In this document: in pieces, positions 44,661-56,917 of the stretch
Layout of the letters: every line of letters begins with the position of its first letter
Numbering within the stretch: position 1 is the first letter of the stretch
Assembly: GCA_015680685.1 (NCBI GenBank)
Contig: MNCI01020827.1
Location: 319,051 to 383,050 of the forward strand
DNA: 64,000 bases
Direction of reading: 5' to 3'
DNA from: Gnetum montanum
Lineage: Eukaryota; Streptophyta; Gnetopsida; Gnetales; Gnetaceae
Notes under the pieces: generated by a model
Database searches by the model: none
Told to the model about the DNA's origin: nothing
Seen by the model: only the letters and a program-made list of their open reading frames with translations
Program-made: the position numbers and the translations under genes

Positions 44661-46474
44661 AATTGACACCATGAGTTGAATTACGAACCTAGATGATTCT
44701 AGATGGCCCCTGAGAGCTAAGAACATGCCTTGTGATGATGTATTTCAGAATTTGATGTTCAAATCCTCATGTAACAATGTTGAAATCACACTTACTTTTG
44801 ATTTGAAGTAAATCAAAAAGGTGGATACAATAGTTATGAGGCTAAAAAAACATGTGACCCATGCTTGATGGTGATCCTCTAATTAATGGTCAAGGTTCAT
44901 AACTTGAACATCAATGTTTAATTAATTATTTCTAATAACTCTAATGCATATTTTTGACTTTTTTCTTATTTGAGTGGTGCCATTATGGTGTGATGGTTGT
45001 TGGTCCCATGATGATGGACCTTGGATGATGTAATGTGATGTCATTGGTTATGGTTGAACTTGGTTTGGAATTTTGAAAGATAAGTATAATGGTTATTTGA
45101 ATGATGCATCATATGTAAGACCCATCATGACCCTAGTAAGATAACTTATGTCTCAATTCTTCAATCCCTTCTACTTCCACTTTAGATCATTAGCATAGTA
45201 CAATTACAAATTGTATGGTTTTGTATAGCTTAATGTAGGATTCCAGCTAAGATTGTTGTGTTGTTTAGAACAAAGGCATGACCCACTTTTAACTTCTAAG
45301 GTGTCCAAAAAAACTTATAGAAGTTGTTATGTAAGGATATTTTGAGTAGAAGCTAGCTTTAAAGAGGACTCACTTGCATGACTTTTGTTGATCATGACTC
45401 TGAACAACGCTTACATCTTTAAGGATATGATGAATAACTTCTTTGAACTCATTCATGATATTGGAACTACTTCTCATCAATTTTAATTATTTTTAAGGAT
45501 TTTCTATGGAAAGTTTCTTTAAATTTCATACTTTGACCATTTTAAGACCTAAAATACCTAATCCTTTTGATTTATTTGTGATATCTTATAAACTAACCCT
45601 TTAATTTCACTTGTTTAAAAACATGTGAGCTCTTGAAGTTGAGCTCATCCATCATGGAAGCTAAGAAAATGATTTGAGAAATTTTTTTAACATCCCATTT
45701 TTTAAACTTAAGGTAACTCATAGTAAAAATATTCAAAAATACTTTTAAAAAATTTATGATTTTAGATATTCCAAAGTCTTAAGAACATATTTTATAATCA
45801 CCTTAAGGTTACATGCTAAATTTTTTGAATTTTGAGGTAACAAAGGATTTAGAAATGACTTAAATACTAAGGGGAAGTTTTCAAAACTAATGTCAATTCT
45901 TTAATGATTGCAAATGATGCTTAAATAAATACCTAAGTTTGAAGGTCTTTTGCAAGGTAAGGAAAGAGTTCAAGAGGAGGATAAAGAAGGATATGCTTAT
46001 GGACAAGTAGAAAATACAAGAATTAAATCGTAAACATCATATGTTTATTACGTATAAATCCATGGTTAGAAGAGGAGAAGTTTTAGTCCATTATTTAAAA
46101 GTTCTACATAAAAAGAAAGTACTAACATAATAACTAAGATGGAAAAAATCACTATGACTAGGGACAACATGAAGACTTACTATTGACAAATTTTTCAAGA
46201 CTTCTATAATTTTGTAAACTTTTATGTCTATCTAGTTTTTTTTTTCATTTTGCAATATATCCACTAGAACAAACTTTTGTAATGTGGCACTTAGTAATAG
46301 TCAAATAGTTATCATTCAACTTGTTAATTAGTTGAGTATTACTTCCATAGTTTTATAAATAAACTCTATCTTAAATTTGTATAGGTTAGGGAAGAGTTGT
46401 TAGTCAATTGTGAGGGTCTGATAAATGATAAAATAGCTATTTTATAAAGGCTTACTTAATGCTAATGCATTAAT
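44661..46474. other. Unclassified AT-rich sequence
   Basis: I see no gene, domain or repeat unit here on either strand. Confidence 0.4.
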
Positions 46475-47040
46475 ATAGCTTCATCAATGTTGCTTAGTTG
46501 ACTAAGCCTCTATTGTGTTAACACGTCTACATTGACATTGTCAAAAAAATTACTTATAAATATAGTTCACTCGTTATGTTTAGGAACCATTTAATTAGTA
46601 GTGTAGTCAAAATCTTGCAGTTTATTTTTGTTATCTTAGTAAAAATTCAAAAATTATAATACTATAAATTTAATTTGATTGTAAGGCTTCTCATTTGAGT
46701 GGCATTGTCCCTAGACACAATCCATGATCGACAATAAGATTGAGATTGATTTCTATTCCTTGTAGCACTTTGACTTAAATATAATTTATTTAAATGTAAT
46801 TTATTTTCCATGTAATTAGCTTAATATTTACTTTATATTCACATATAGAACTCAATCAAATAAGTATGACCAGTTTCATGTGTAAACACATATTCACTTG
46901 GTAATCCTAGTAGCAGTGTTACTTGGTTCTCCTAATAGCATAATGCTTAGTAATCTTAATAGTCGATACATAAGTTTAGAACATGTACAACAAGACACTA
47001 ATCATACTTAATCTTGATTAAGACCTATTTTCTTATTATT
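46475..47040 (+). repeat. Ancient Athila-like LTR
   Basis: Collinear but strongly diverged similarity to the Athila LTRs is seen. Examples are gcttcatcaatgttgctt..gttgactaagcc at the start, TATAAATA at 46555-46562, tcttgcagttt, 'ggcttctcatttgagtggcattgtccc' against 'ggctctttatttgagtgctaatgtacc', ccttgtagcactttgacttaaatat against 'ccttgtagcatttggattaaaatac', and cacttggtaatcctagtagcag near the end. Neither internal sequence nor a partner LTR is visible, so a solo LTR is likely. Confidence 0.5.
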
Positions 47041-47061
47041 AATTTGACTAATTAATTAAAA

Positions 47062-47240
47062 GACCATCATTTGGAGTGATGATAAGATGTTCATTTCTAA
47101 AGTTGAAGACTTGGGTTCAAGCCTGGGCACAAACACTCAAAGAGATTAGGCTTTCACTTATCCATCAATCCTCCTTGGATCCCATTTTTTGAGATGCACA
47201 TTAAGGCTTCAAGTGATTGGACTAATTAATCTCTATATTT
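47062..47240 (+). mobile_element. tRNA-derived SINE candidate
   Basis: A box-B-like ggttcaagcc (47114-47123) lies about 30 bp after a box-A-like ttggagtgatgataag (47071-47086). Both are in the order and spacing of a Pol III type 2 promoter. The body has no protein and its ends are not defined. Confidence 0.35.
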
Positions 47241-47878
47241 TCATCTAGTTTAGCCATAGCCACATAATATTAATGATCATGCAACTTGATTTGGACTAAA
47301 CCATACATGATAGAGCTATTACTATTTTAAGTGGGAAGATAACGACTTACAATCAATATTTAATTAACTAAATATCATGATAGTTCCATCCACAAATTAT
47401 AACATGATCTATTGCGACACTTGTAGATCATATGGTTAGGTGTTTGAAACACTCACCCATTCATCATTAAGTATTCATTTTTTCTTATCTTTAAAAAATT
47501 TATGAAAAGTTATAGTGAAGAAATTTTTTTTGGAAAAATTGAATGTTTTTTAGTTCCTAAGCATTTATTTTTCCTTTTCACAATAACAAATACTTATAAG
47601 TTAAAGTAAAGAAGATTGAAGAAAAGCTTCATAAGTGGAGGGACAAAATAATTTCAATTATCAGAATGTTTATTACATGATGACATAATGGATACTAATA
47701 AATATAATCTCTAAAACTACTATCTTTAAATACCTCATACAATGAAAACTTTGGTTTATGATAAAAAAATAACCTTATTTTATTATTTAGAATGAAGCTA
47801 GATGCCTATGAAATTAAATTAATTTATTAAAAAAATAATCATCTATAGGATTAGTGCTGATCTTGCTAAGGAAAGAAT

Positions 47879-49022
47879 TGAGGATCGAGAACCTAGAAGA
47901 AGGGTTGAACAAGTTTCCCAAGAATAATAGCTACAACCACCAAAAACCAAACTTAATTTTTACATGGTTCCCCAACTTGGGTACACACTCAAAGGGTAGA
48001 ATCCTTGCATACCTTTGGACTTTGTTCCTTAAAAAAGTAATTTAGAGGGCATCACAACCTTTACAAGATTTGAGCTCTACTCAAAAGTGTTTCATCATCA
48101 CAAAACCACTCAATCCCACAAGGTCCCAACAAGCTCAAAGTGTGGTTTCAAGGGTCCTACAATTTTTACAAAATGAGAGCTCGACACTAGAGTGTTTCAT
48201 CATTGCAAACACACACAACCTCATAAGGTCCCAACAAGCTTAACATAGATGCCTTCTCACAAGAAGCACCTCAACCCCACAAAGATATAAAGAAAAAGAA
48301 AAGAAAGAAACACAAGGAGAGAGTGTAACCACACTTTATAATTTCATTGCATTTAAGCTCTCACAAAACAACATACAATGATATACCATGAAGAACACAA
48401 GTACTACACAAGATGTATACAATAATGATTCAATTGTGTGACCAGTGCTCTCATATTCTCATGAATTCTACATTGTTTTACCCCTCAAAATTAGTCCAAC
48501 AAATAGATAACAACTATCTAAGATGTCTAATTCGAAGTGGCGATGTCTTTTTGTTAATACTATCAGTTTTGGAAAGACATATACCTATAAAAATCTACCC
48601 TTAGATGAATTTTCCAAGACTTAGATGTTTGCTACCAATGTGAGACATCTATCCACAAGCACATTGAACTTTGAATTATTGCTCTAATATTTTGACATCT
48701 TGATAATCTCTAAAACATCTTCATTTGGCTTGTAGGCTCCTCTTGTATCCTAGCTCTTACCTTGTCATCCCAATGTAGCTCTCATTCTAGTTTAGCTCTC
48801 ATTTTGAAGTCTTAGATCTTCTTTTCATCTCAACATAGCTCTCGTTCTAGCTCAAAATTTTCTCTTTGTATTATTCTAATGTCTTAATACATTAAAGCTT
48901 TTGATTATGCTACTGTTCAAATCTCATCATGCTCTTGTACTATCCTTAGACTTGCAAGGTAATACAAACACATTTTCCACATTTTGCATTTTCTATGTTT
49001 TTGACATACCAAAAGGTCAGCA
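47879..49022 (-). repeat. 3' LTR of minus-strand Copia
   Basis: This is a 1144-bp LTR, in plus-strand reading tgaggatcgagaac to aaggtcagca. It contains an internal tandem duplication of about 105 bp: the block ending 'caaggtcccaacaagct' at about 48133 is repeated, ending at about 48240. The partner LTR at 52790 has only one copy of the block. Confidence 0.85.
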
Positions 49023-49040
49023 ATCTTTCCCTTTTTGGTG
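49023..49040 (-). other. Polypurine tract of minus-strand Copia
   Basis: Read on the minus strand, accaaaaagggaaagat abuts the TGCTGACC start of the 3' LTR. Confidence 0.65.
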
Positions 49041-51736
49041 ATGTCCAAAACTTGAGAAAATAGGTGAGCTTAATACCATAACATTATAACATTTTATGAT
49101 AAACAATAAAAGCACAAACATTTGTGTGTGTGTGTGTGTGTGCACCATGTGTATAGCACAATACAATATATCTTCATTAATGTACTTAACATAATCAAAC
49201 ATATCTCAAACAATATATCATAAAAAGAGCAACATCATATGGATGAGTATGACCAATATATTGCAAAACTCTTCCCCTTTTTGGATAGCAATGAAAAGGA
49301 GAAAATCATGAAAAGCACCTATGCAGACATCCTTAATAAATTTCCATAAGATAAGCCTTCATAAAATCATATGACAATCCCATAGAGATACAAACATTTA
49401 GCTAAGGAAGAAAACATGATGGATATTAGTCAAAGAGTACACATTCTTTAGCATTGATTTCATAGGCTAACCCTTGAATATCAAGTAACCTGTCTTTAAA
49501 CCAATAACCCATTAGTAACAAATAACCAATATCTCATAATTCTATAATAATCTAATATTCTTCCCCTTTTGAAACATTAACAAAAAAGATAAGGCATAGC
49601 AATTCTATGATAGGAGAGTAAATACATGCACATTTAGCTTTTAAGACCTAGATCAAATACTCACAAGAAAGGTCAAAGAAATATAACTTCTCATGCTAAA
49701 TATCTTAAAAGATCAAGAACAACCAAATATATCTCTAACAATATGGTTATGAATAAATGTAAATATGTCAAGCTCAAAAATGTGTCATCAAGAAAGTCAT
49801 TTTAAGGTAAATATCCAAAATGTAACATGACCAAAAGAAAGCTCATACTTTTACCTTAGATACTTTACCAATCTTAATATAAATCTATCTATTACTTGCT
49901 CATTCTCTACTATGGGTGCTAGAGTAGGAGATGTTGCAACCTAAGTGCCTTTTGTTGAGAGTCCTTGAAGACTCCCCCTACACCCGTGGTCCAAAAGAGA
50001 TAGGTTGTTGATAAGGTACAAGCTTCCCCTGCATCTGTGCAAATATCCTTCCCAAATTAATGCTTCAGTTGTAGGGATAGTAATACTCTCTCCTTGGGCC
50101 TTTTAGGGTCAACTTATTCTTTTTAAAGATGTAATTTTAATTGTTCTTTTATAATCAAAGTACTAGACCTGCATTGTAACACTAAGATTAATTGTGAAAA
50201 CTAAGGTCTTCCATTAGTTATGTCTTTAAAAATTTTCTCCTAGATACTTAGTAGGGAACCCCTTTTAAAAAGAAGAACTATGTGATTAGACATTAAGGAT
50301 CCAAAGATCACAGTAGCAACTATAATCTTCAACTTTGGTTATGCATCCATTACTTGAACATCCACTCATGGGTTACTTTACCTTCATAGAGATGCATCTT
50401 TGAGTTTCATCAACTTATGCAATATATGTCCATTAAAATCCATATGAGATGTCTTGAAGAAACAGTAGATGTCTTGTTTGAGTGCAGAGATGTCAAAGTA
50501 AACATCTTGAAATCATGTGATAGATGTCTGCTATCAAAATGATACATCTTAAATGTAGCTGAGACATCTAACTATTAGCGTAGACATCTAACTTCCTAGG
50601 ACCAAAAATAAAGATGCTTGTTTTGAGGTCTAAAACCTCTGGACACCTCCAAAAAAGTTTCCATAGCCTCCAAAACCTTCTATACTTATCAAAATAAGTT
50701 CAAAACACGTCCAAACATGCCAAAACATCCTAGAATCATCATAAAAAATCAACACAAGAAAACACATACAAACAACAAACATACATTGAGGATTACATAA
50801 GGGCTTAGTGATGTTCTCATCAAATGTCCATAAATCTATAGTTTCATATCAAGATCAAGTTTTGAGACTTTTAAAAGAAAGGCCTTCCATTAGTAGTACC
50901 TTATGATAAAGATAGTAAATAATTCATATGCTTAAGAAATTCCTTTGGAAATGTTTCTTTTCTCAAAAGATATATGAATTACATTAAAGGTATCAATTCC
51001 AATGCTTCAATTACCATACATAAAAAATCTTTTGAAAACAATTGAACTTTATGATATCACAAGAAGGTAACAATGCCATATCATAGCTTAATTAAGAGTA
51101 TAGAACATAAGACATATATGTTTAAATAGCAATGAATGTTCAACAAAGAGCTTTTGATCCATGAATTACATTCAAGGACTTTAAACCACTTGAAACCAAT
51201 ACATTCTAATTAAGAATCCAGAACATGATTTATCAATGAAAAATTTAAAAGTAGTACAAATAGGTTGTTATAGCATATTATAGTTCAACAATTTACAAGA
51301 TCAACTAGAAATTTGTTTTGGATTTCCAAAGATTTTTAATAGCTTTCATTCAACCATAAAAATAAACAAATCTAGTATAATCTTATCAAGTCAAGGAATA
51401 ATGATTATAACTATACTTATCATTACCTACCTTTCTCGCTAATGGAGATCAAGATATCTAAGGAGATTAAAACTAAGGTTCTTCTTTCAAAGTTCCTCCT
51501 TTCATATCAATTTCATTTATTTATAATGTCTTGATCCCTTTCACAAAGTTGTTGAGAGTTCTTTCACTTCCTTCCATTTTCTTGATTCTCCAATCCTTTT
51601 TGTTCTCTTTACCCTTTTGATTTGTCCTCTATTCCTTTTTACCCTTCAAGATGCCATTTCTAGATGCATCTTGGTAAGACCAAGGCCAAGGAGTCTTATG
51701 ACATGACCACATGTTCATGTGATAATATTTTAAATT
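49041..51736. other. Decayed internal region of Copia element
   Basis: Copia pol would be expected here but no RT, integrase or protease motif is readable on the minus strand. A (GT)n microsatellite is at 49122-49143. At 50440-50780 the sequence is homologous in reverse complement to the LTR segment at about 39850-40200, with many gacatct/agatgtct motifs, so a second LTR fragment is nested here. The rest is AT-rich with nothing recognised. Confidence 0.45.
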
Positions 51737-52615
51737 GCAATCCCATTACTTGTGCTCAAATCTACAATAATAATATCTAACCTTTCTATTGGGGTTAAAG
51801 TAATCAAATCTTGGAGATGCTCTTGATTATAATGTAGTGCCTATTAATAATTCAATCTTTGGAGAAGCCTTTTGTTGGGATGAAGTTTACATAGATGCTT
51901 CTTCTTGTGAACAACATCCCAGCCCATGTGTATCATGTGGACTTCTTCCTTGTCCTAGAAGGATGCAAAGGGGTTATTTTCCTTTGACAAGCCTTTCATT
52001 CACCAATTTGTTATCTTTAAGTTCTTTTTTCATCTACTCACAAGACAAGGTTAGTTTTTTGTTCTCAGCCCTTAAGTCTATGTTTTGTTATAATATGTCT
52101 AAATATTTTGCATTAAGAAAAGATAAATATTGATCTTTTTCTTTTACATTATTTTTTAGCTTTATACAAAGATTTTGGAAGTACAACAATTCATTTAACA
52201 AAGGATCATACCTTTCCTCATCAGTTTTACTTACTTGGTCATCATCTTCAATTGTGTAGTTGTCATCATCTATGAGAGCCATGCATATAACATGTGAATC
52301 CTTTATAGTGCTATCTACCTCTTCCTCACTTTGTTCTCCATCGTCCTAGCTAGTGTAGATATTTTTACCTTCTTATCTTATTGAGTTGTTTCCTCTTCAT
52401 CATCCCAACTTGTATAGATGTTACTTCTTCTTTCTTCACTATACTATTTCCCTTGTAACTTGTAAGTATTAAGACACTTAGAGGCCATATGGCCTCTTCT
52501 ACCACATATCTAGCATTCCATAGAAATGGTATCAAATTTTGAAAGTTTAGATTGCTTATCTCTAGTCTTGCCTTTGCTACACAAAATGTTGGTGATGAGT
52601 TGAGTACATTCATCC
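51737..52615 (-). pseudogene. gag: Copia gag remnants with two zinc knuckles
   Basis: On the minus strand, knuckle 1 at 52521-52471 reads MEC-stop-ICGRRGHMASKC, a full C-x2-C-x4-H-x4-C with one position turned into TAG. Below it, 52282-52088 is a 64-codon acidic open piece (MALIDDDNYTIEDDDQVSK), then 'LLYFQNLCIKLKNNVKEKDQ', collinear with the stop-rich sequence around 2760-3000 of the first Copia element. Knuckle 2 at 51777-51737 reads YYYCRFEHK-stop-WDC, missing one residue between Cys and His, followed by NLKYYHMNMW. The N-terminal gag present in the first Copia element is largely deleted here, because the primer site lies only about 270 bp from knuckle 1. Confidence 0.7.
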
Positions 52616-52776
52616 AAGATGAATACCAAAACTATGAACCTCATGTACTTTAAGAATTTTTGCATTCAAGTCTTCCAACAAGTAAAGGTGATCCCATTGA
52701 ATATTGGTGACTTGATGTATGATTCTCCTTCCATCATTCACTCTTGAGTTATTATGCTCAAAACCAAGAGTACTAT

Positions 52777-52788
52777 GCTCCGATACCA
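52777..52788 (-). other. Primer binding site, initiator tRNA-Met
   Basis: On the minus strand tggtatcggagc follows the 5' LTR end after one base. It differs from tggtatcagagc at one position. Confidence 0.8.
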
Positions 52789-52789
52789 C

Positions 52790-53855
52790 TGAAGGATTGA
52801 GAACTTAGAAGGAGGATTGAATACATTTCCCAAGAATAATAGATGCAACCACCAAGAAAAAAACACAATTTTTACATGGTTCCCCAACTTGGGTACTTCC
52901 ACACTTGAAGGCTAGAATCCTTACACACCTCTAGACTTTGTTCCTAAAAAATATGATTTAGACGGCACCATAACCTTTACAAGATTTAAGCTCTACTCTA
53001 GAGTGTTTCATCACTATGAAACCACTCAACCCTACAAGGTCCCAACAAGCTTAACATAGATACCTTCTCGCAAGAAGCACATAAACCCCACAGGTCTACA
53101 AAGAAAAAGAAAATAAAGAAAAATAAGGAGAAAGTGTAACTACACTTTACAAGTTCCTTGCATTTAAGCTTTTACAAAACAACATACAAATGATATACAA
53201 TGAAGAATACAAGTGCTACACAAGATATATAGAATGTGTTCTGATTGTGTGAATAGTTCTCTTAGACTTTCATGAATTTTGATTTATTTTATACTTTTTG
53301 AGCTTCCAAAAATCCCTCAGAATTTGTCCAACAACTAGAAAATAGCTATCCAGGACATCTAATTTGAAGTGGAGATGTCTTTCTATCAACATTGTAAATT
53401 TTGGAAAAACATCTACCTGTAGATGTCTAGCCTTAAACAACTTTTTCAAAAGTCAGACATCTACTTCCAATGTGAGATGTCTATCCTACAAGAACATTAA
53501 ACTTTGAATCACTACTCTGATATTTTAGCATCTTGGCAATCTCTAGAAGATCTTCCTTTGGCTTGTAGGCTCCTCTTGTATCATAGCTCATATCTTATCA
53601 TCCCAACATAGCTCTTGTTCTATCTTAGCTCTCATTTTGAACTCTTGGATCCTCTTGTCATCTCAACATAGGTCTCGTTCTGACTTAGAATTTTCTCTTT
53701 GTCCCAATCTAATGTCTTAATACATTAAAGCTCTTGATTGTGCTATTATCCTAATCTCATCATGCTCTTGGTCTACCCTTAGACATACAAGGAAATGCAA
53801 ACACTTATTCCACATTTTGCATTTTCTAAGTTTTTAACATACTAAAAGGTCAACA
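52790..53855 (-). repeat. 5' LTR of minus-strand Copia
   Basis: This is a 1066-bp LTR, in plus-strand reading tgaaggattgagaac to aaggtcaaca. It is clearly homologous to 47879-49022 throughout, minus the ~105-bp internal duplication. Confidence 0.85.
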
Positions 53856-55479
53856 AGATCTTTAGAGGATTAGTGGATGAGCAAAAGCCTAATCTTTTTT
53901 GAGTAGGTATGTTCAAACTTAAATCCAAGTCTTACAACTTGAGAAACAAGCATCTTATTAAAATAGTTTATTTGCAATGAAAAAATTCAATGCTTATTAG
54001 ATTAAACGTGACTCATCTCTTTGCCAAAATTGAATTCCTAATGAAAAGAACATTTTAATCTATTTTTTTATAATTTATAGAATTTGAACTAAAAATAGAA
54101 AATAATATAAAATAAAATTTTAATGAACTTGATAATTAAAATATACATTCCAGTGTAAAATGCTATCTTTAAAATGTATACATTAAGTAAATAAAGGAAA
54201 TGAAAATGCAAATGGAAATGCTTAATTACATCCTTGTGAAACCACAAAGGGTCTATAGGATAAAATAAATAAATTTTTACAAGGCTTTGATATGATCATG
54301 ATGGTTCTTGAATAGCTCATTAAGAAAATGATCCAAATTTACACATCTAACTCAAGAAATTATGGTAAAGTTGTTTCTTGAAAACTATATCTAAGTCTAA
54401 TATCATTAAATAAAGGAAAATTTAGAAAGTTATACTCTTCATCTTCTACTACTACACATATACAATTCTACAAATATGTTTCTCTCTTTGAAGATTGATT
54501 CATCTCTTTGTTTTAATAAATAGATAGTAAGATGTCATATAAGCATGTGTGATTACCACCTCTTGCTAGAATAACAATAGATAAATAAGTAAATATTTCT
54601 ATTAAAGATCATTCTTTGATCTACTACAAATAAAATTTCTTTTTTCTACATGGTTTTCTCTACATGAGCTTCCATGTCTTGTATCTAATCCTTATTTTTA
54701 AAGAAATTTTTCATTAATTTTGGAGTATTCCCATTCTACTCTAATTTTAAGCTTGTATGAATTTTGTAAAATCTTAAATATTCTTGTAAATGAATTGTTA
54801 AGTTCAAGAGGTTAGGTTATTTAGAAGTGAAGGAAGTGTCAGTTTAGGAAGATCCTTTTAACTATTTGAAGCTAAAAGCAAATGATATACATTATAGAGG
54901 TAAGCTATATAGCAAAGGAAGTGATTTCTATTTTGAGTTAGTCACAAATATATCATATTTCATTTTGTTTCTAATCCTTTATTTAGTTAATTTACTTTGT
55001 CTTTTCTTTCAATTATTATACACTGATTCTTATTATTATACACTAGTGTAAATGTAATGTTTAATGTTATGAGTTGCTAAAACTTGAATTTTTTCATAGA
55101 GTAGTGTTAGATTATACGATAATTATACAATTGTTGAAATTTTTATTCTAGAATTTATGAATTAATAATGTTTCTCAAAGATTTAGTGCAAACATAAAAT
55201 TTACATGCAAAGGAAATGAACACCAATAAAATGCAAATGTATTTTATTATCTAAGCATTCCTGTAGTCTGTAGTCGTAGTGCTTAAGGGATTGATTTCTT
55301 TGATTGATATATTTATTTATGGAGAGATAGTTAATAGTCTTCTTATGGTATGGTCAATGCATGGAATGGTTCAAATGGTTTTTTACTATAAAGTAAGTTC
55401 CGTCCATGCAGGGCAAATTGAAATTGCTCCTTTATGATTAGATTTTTGTTGGGATGATAGAGTAGGTTTTATATTTTGT
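53856..55479. other. Unclassified AT-rich sequence
   Basis: I see no domain, repeat unit or structured RNA. The open frame at 54866-55051 is short, hydrophobic and probably random. Confidence 0.4.
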
Positions 55480-56153
55480 ATCCTTTTTTAACTATCTTAT
55501 CTTCATGGTTTTCATGAGTTAAAAACAACAAGTAAAGACACATTTTGACCTCCTTTAGCATCCTTAATGGCTCCTCAAAATCCTTTTCTAAAGGATACGT
55601 GAATTGCTTCATGCAATTTTTTTTCTCTTTCTATTTGATCTTTTTTCTCCATATTATGTTCTATTTTAGCTATTGTTATTAATATTTCTTCTATGAGCAT
55701 CCTCTCCATCATTTAGTTTTTTTTGTATTCCAACCTAGTTTTCTCCTATTTTTCATTGTCTTCTGAAACCATTTCCTTTTTGTTTCTTATTCTTCAATGT
55801 TTCTACATCTACTTGATCATCATCATTAACTAAATTTGTTATTTATGTGTCTAGTGATGTACATATTTCTCTAGTAATTTTAAAATTTATTGGAGAACAC
55901 TCAGATTATGTTATTTTTGATTTCCTAAACTTCTCAACTTGTTTGCATTAAGAGCAATCAATTTCAGTGATCTCATCATCACTGATTTCAAGAGCCTTTT
56001 CATCAAGATGATTGAATCCTTTGGCATCAATATTTATAATCATATAAGATACAATATCTTTTTCTCCTAAGCCTAGAAGCAAAAATTCATTGGTTGATCC
56101 ATGAGGCTTCATTGATGAGGAGCTTTCTACTTTTGTCAAGCTTGAATACACAA
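55480..56153 (-). pseudogene. Possible downstream exon of FCP1-like pseudogene
   Basis: A minus-strand frame starting with SSLTKVESSSSMKPHGSTNE (open at 56151-55948) continues through about nine stops. It stays rich in Lys, Asp, Glu and Asn, for example TNLVNDDDQVDVETLKNKKQ and 'KLNDGEDAHRRNINNNS'. It lies about 215 bp downstream of the FCP1-like block, with an AG (ttttgtgtattcaag) directly before it that could be a splice acceptor. No domain is recognised. The link to the FCP1-like block is inferred from position and from the similar style of decay. Confidence 0.35.
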
Positions 56154-56365
56154 AATATTTATTATCGATTACAACATATATTGTAAGACAATATTAAGCA
56201 TTCAACATAAAGAACACTAATTAGAAAATCTAGAAGAATATTCATTACCATAAATATATGTTTAGATAATAAATTTAATAAAAAATACATTTGAAACTTC
56301 TCATATACATTAAATTATCACACAAAAATAGTTATCCCTAAGTTTATTTCAATACTAAAATGTTA

Positions 56366-56917
56366 TTACACTATTTTTTTTAGTCTAGGGAGCAATATTT
56401 TTAACAAATAGTTATCTTTGAAGGTGTTGGTATCATAATTCTTTGCTAGAATAAAGTATCTTCTATCATTTTCAAAACTCTTTACCATAATGTCATTCAT
56501 AATAACATTGTTTGTCCATTGGTACTCATTACTATAGTAGTTAATAATCTTATGCAGTAGCTTTTTAAATATTAGTAGTATTGTTTTTGCTTTTTTATTT
56601 TTTTGTTTAAAGTAGGGAGCATTTACTTTGTAACCATATAAATTTAGTTATTTGCCTACATCCTTGATCAAATACTCAGTAATCTTAACTACATTATAGC
56701 TCTATGCAAATGACCATATGGCATATTCTCTCTCGCTTAATCGAAGTTTTCCAAGGAATTCCTTAACACCTAGTCTTATGAAATAGCACTTGTTTCCTAG
56801 GTGTACATTAAACTTCCTCATATAATTCTTTAATTTTCAACTAGATGTTTGGTTAACATCTTTTAACACACCATTAAGATCTAATACTACTAGTTTTTTA
56901 GTTATCTTTTGACTTGA
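56366..56917 (-). pseudogene. FCP1/NIF-type HAD phosphatase domain, pseudogene
   Basis: About 180 codons in one uninterrupted frame read as the FCP1-homology (NLI-interacting-factor) phosphatase fold. There is KKLVVLDLNGVL with the D-L-N-G catalytic loop, then RLGVKEFLGKL (R-P-G-x-x-E-F-L), then REYAIWSFA (x-V-x-I-W-S-S), SYNVVKITEYLI, and near the end VIMNDIMVKSFENDRR and KDNYLLKILLPRLKKI. The last two match the acidic x-x-x-D-D-S-x-x-x-x motif and the D-N-x-L...L-x-P-x-L end of plant members. Three in-frame stops (TGA, TAG, TAA) look like C-to-T changes from CGA, CAG and CAA. The second acidic residue of the D-D-S motif reads N-D-I. In the family these proteins dephosphorylate phosphoserine in proteins. 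No function is expected here. Confidence 0.65.

Larger units (their letters stand above)
47879..53855 (-). mobile_element. Copia element, minus strand, mostly decayed
   Basis: This has LTRs at 47879-49022 and 52790-53855, an initiator tRNA-Met primer site at 52777-52788 and a polypurine tract at 49023-49040. The internal region is only about 3.8 kb. It keeps two gag zinc knuckles (52471-52521 and 51737-51777) and carries a reverse-oriented LTR fragment (50440-50780). No protease, integrase or RT is readable. The flanking 5-mers (agaat on the left, agatc on the right) match only partly. It is the same family as the Copia at 611. Confidence 0.8.

Noticed and set aside
49017-49202. Minus-strand frame with a His-Thr run as a gene
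   Set aside because: The run comes from a (GT)n microsatellite next to the Copia polypurine tract.
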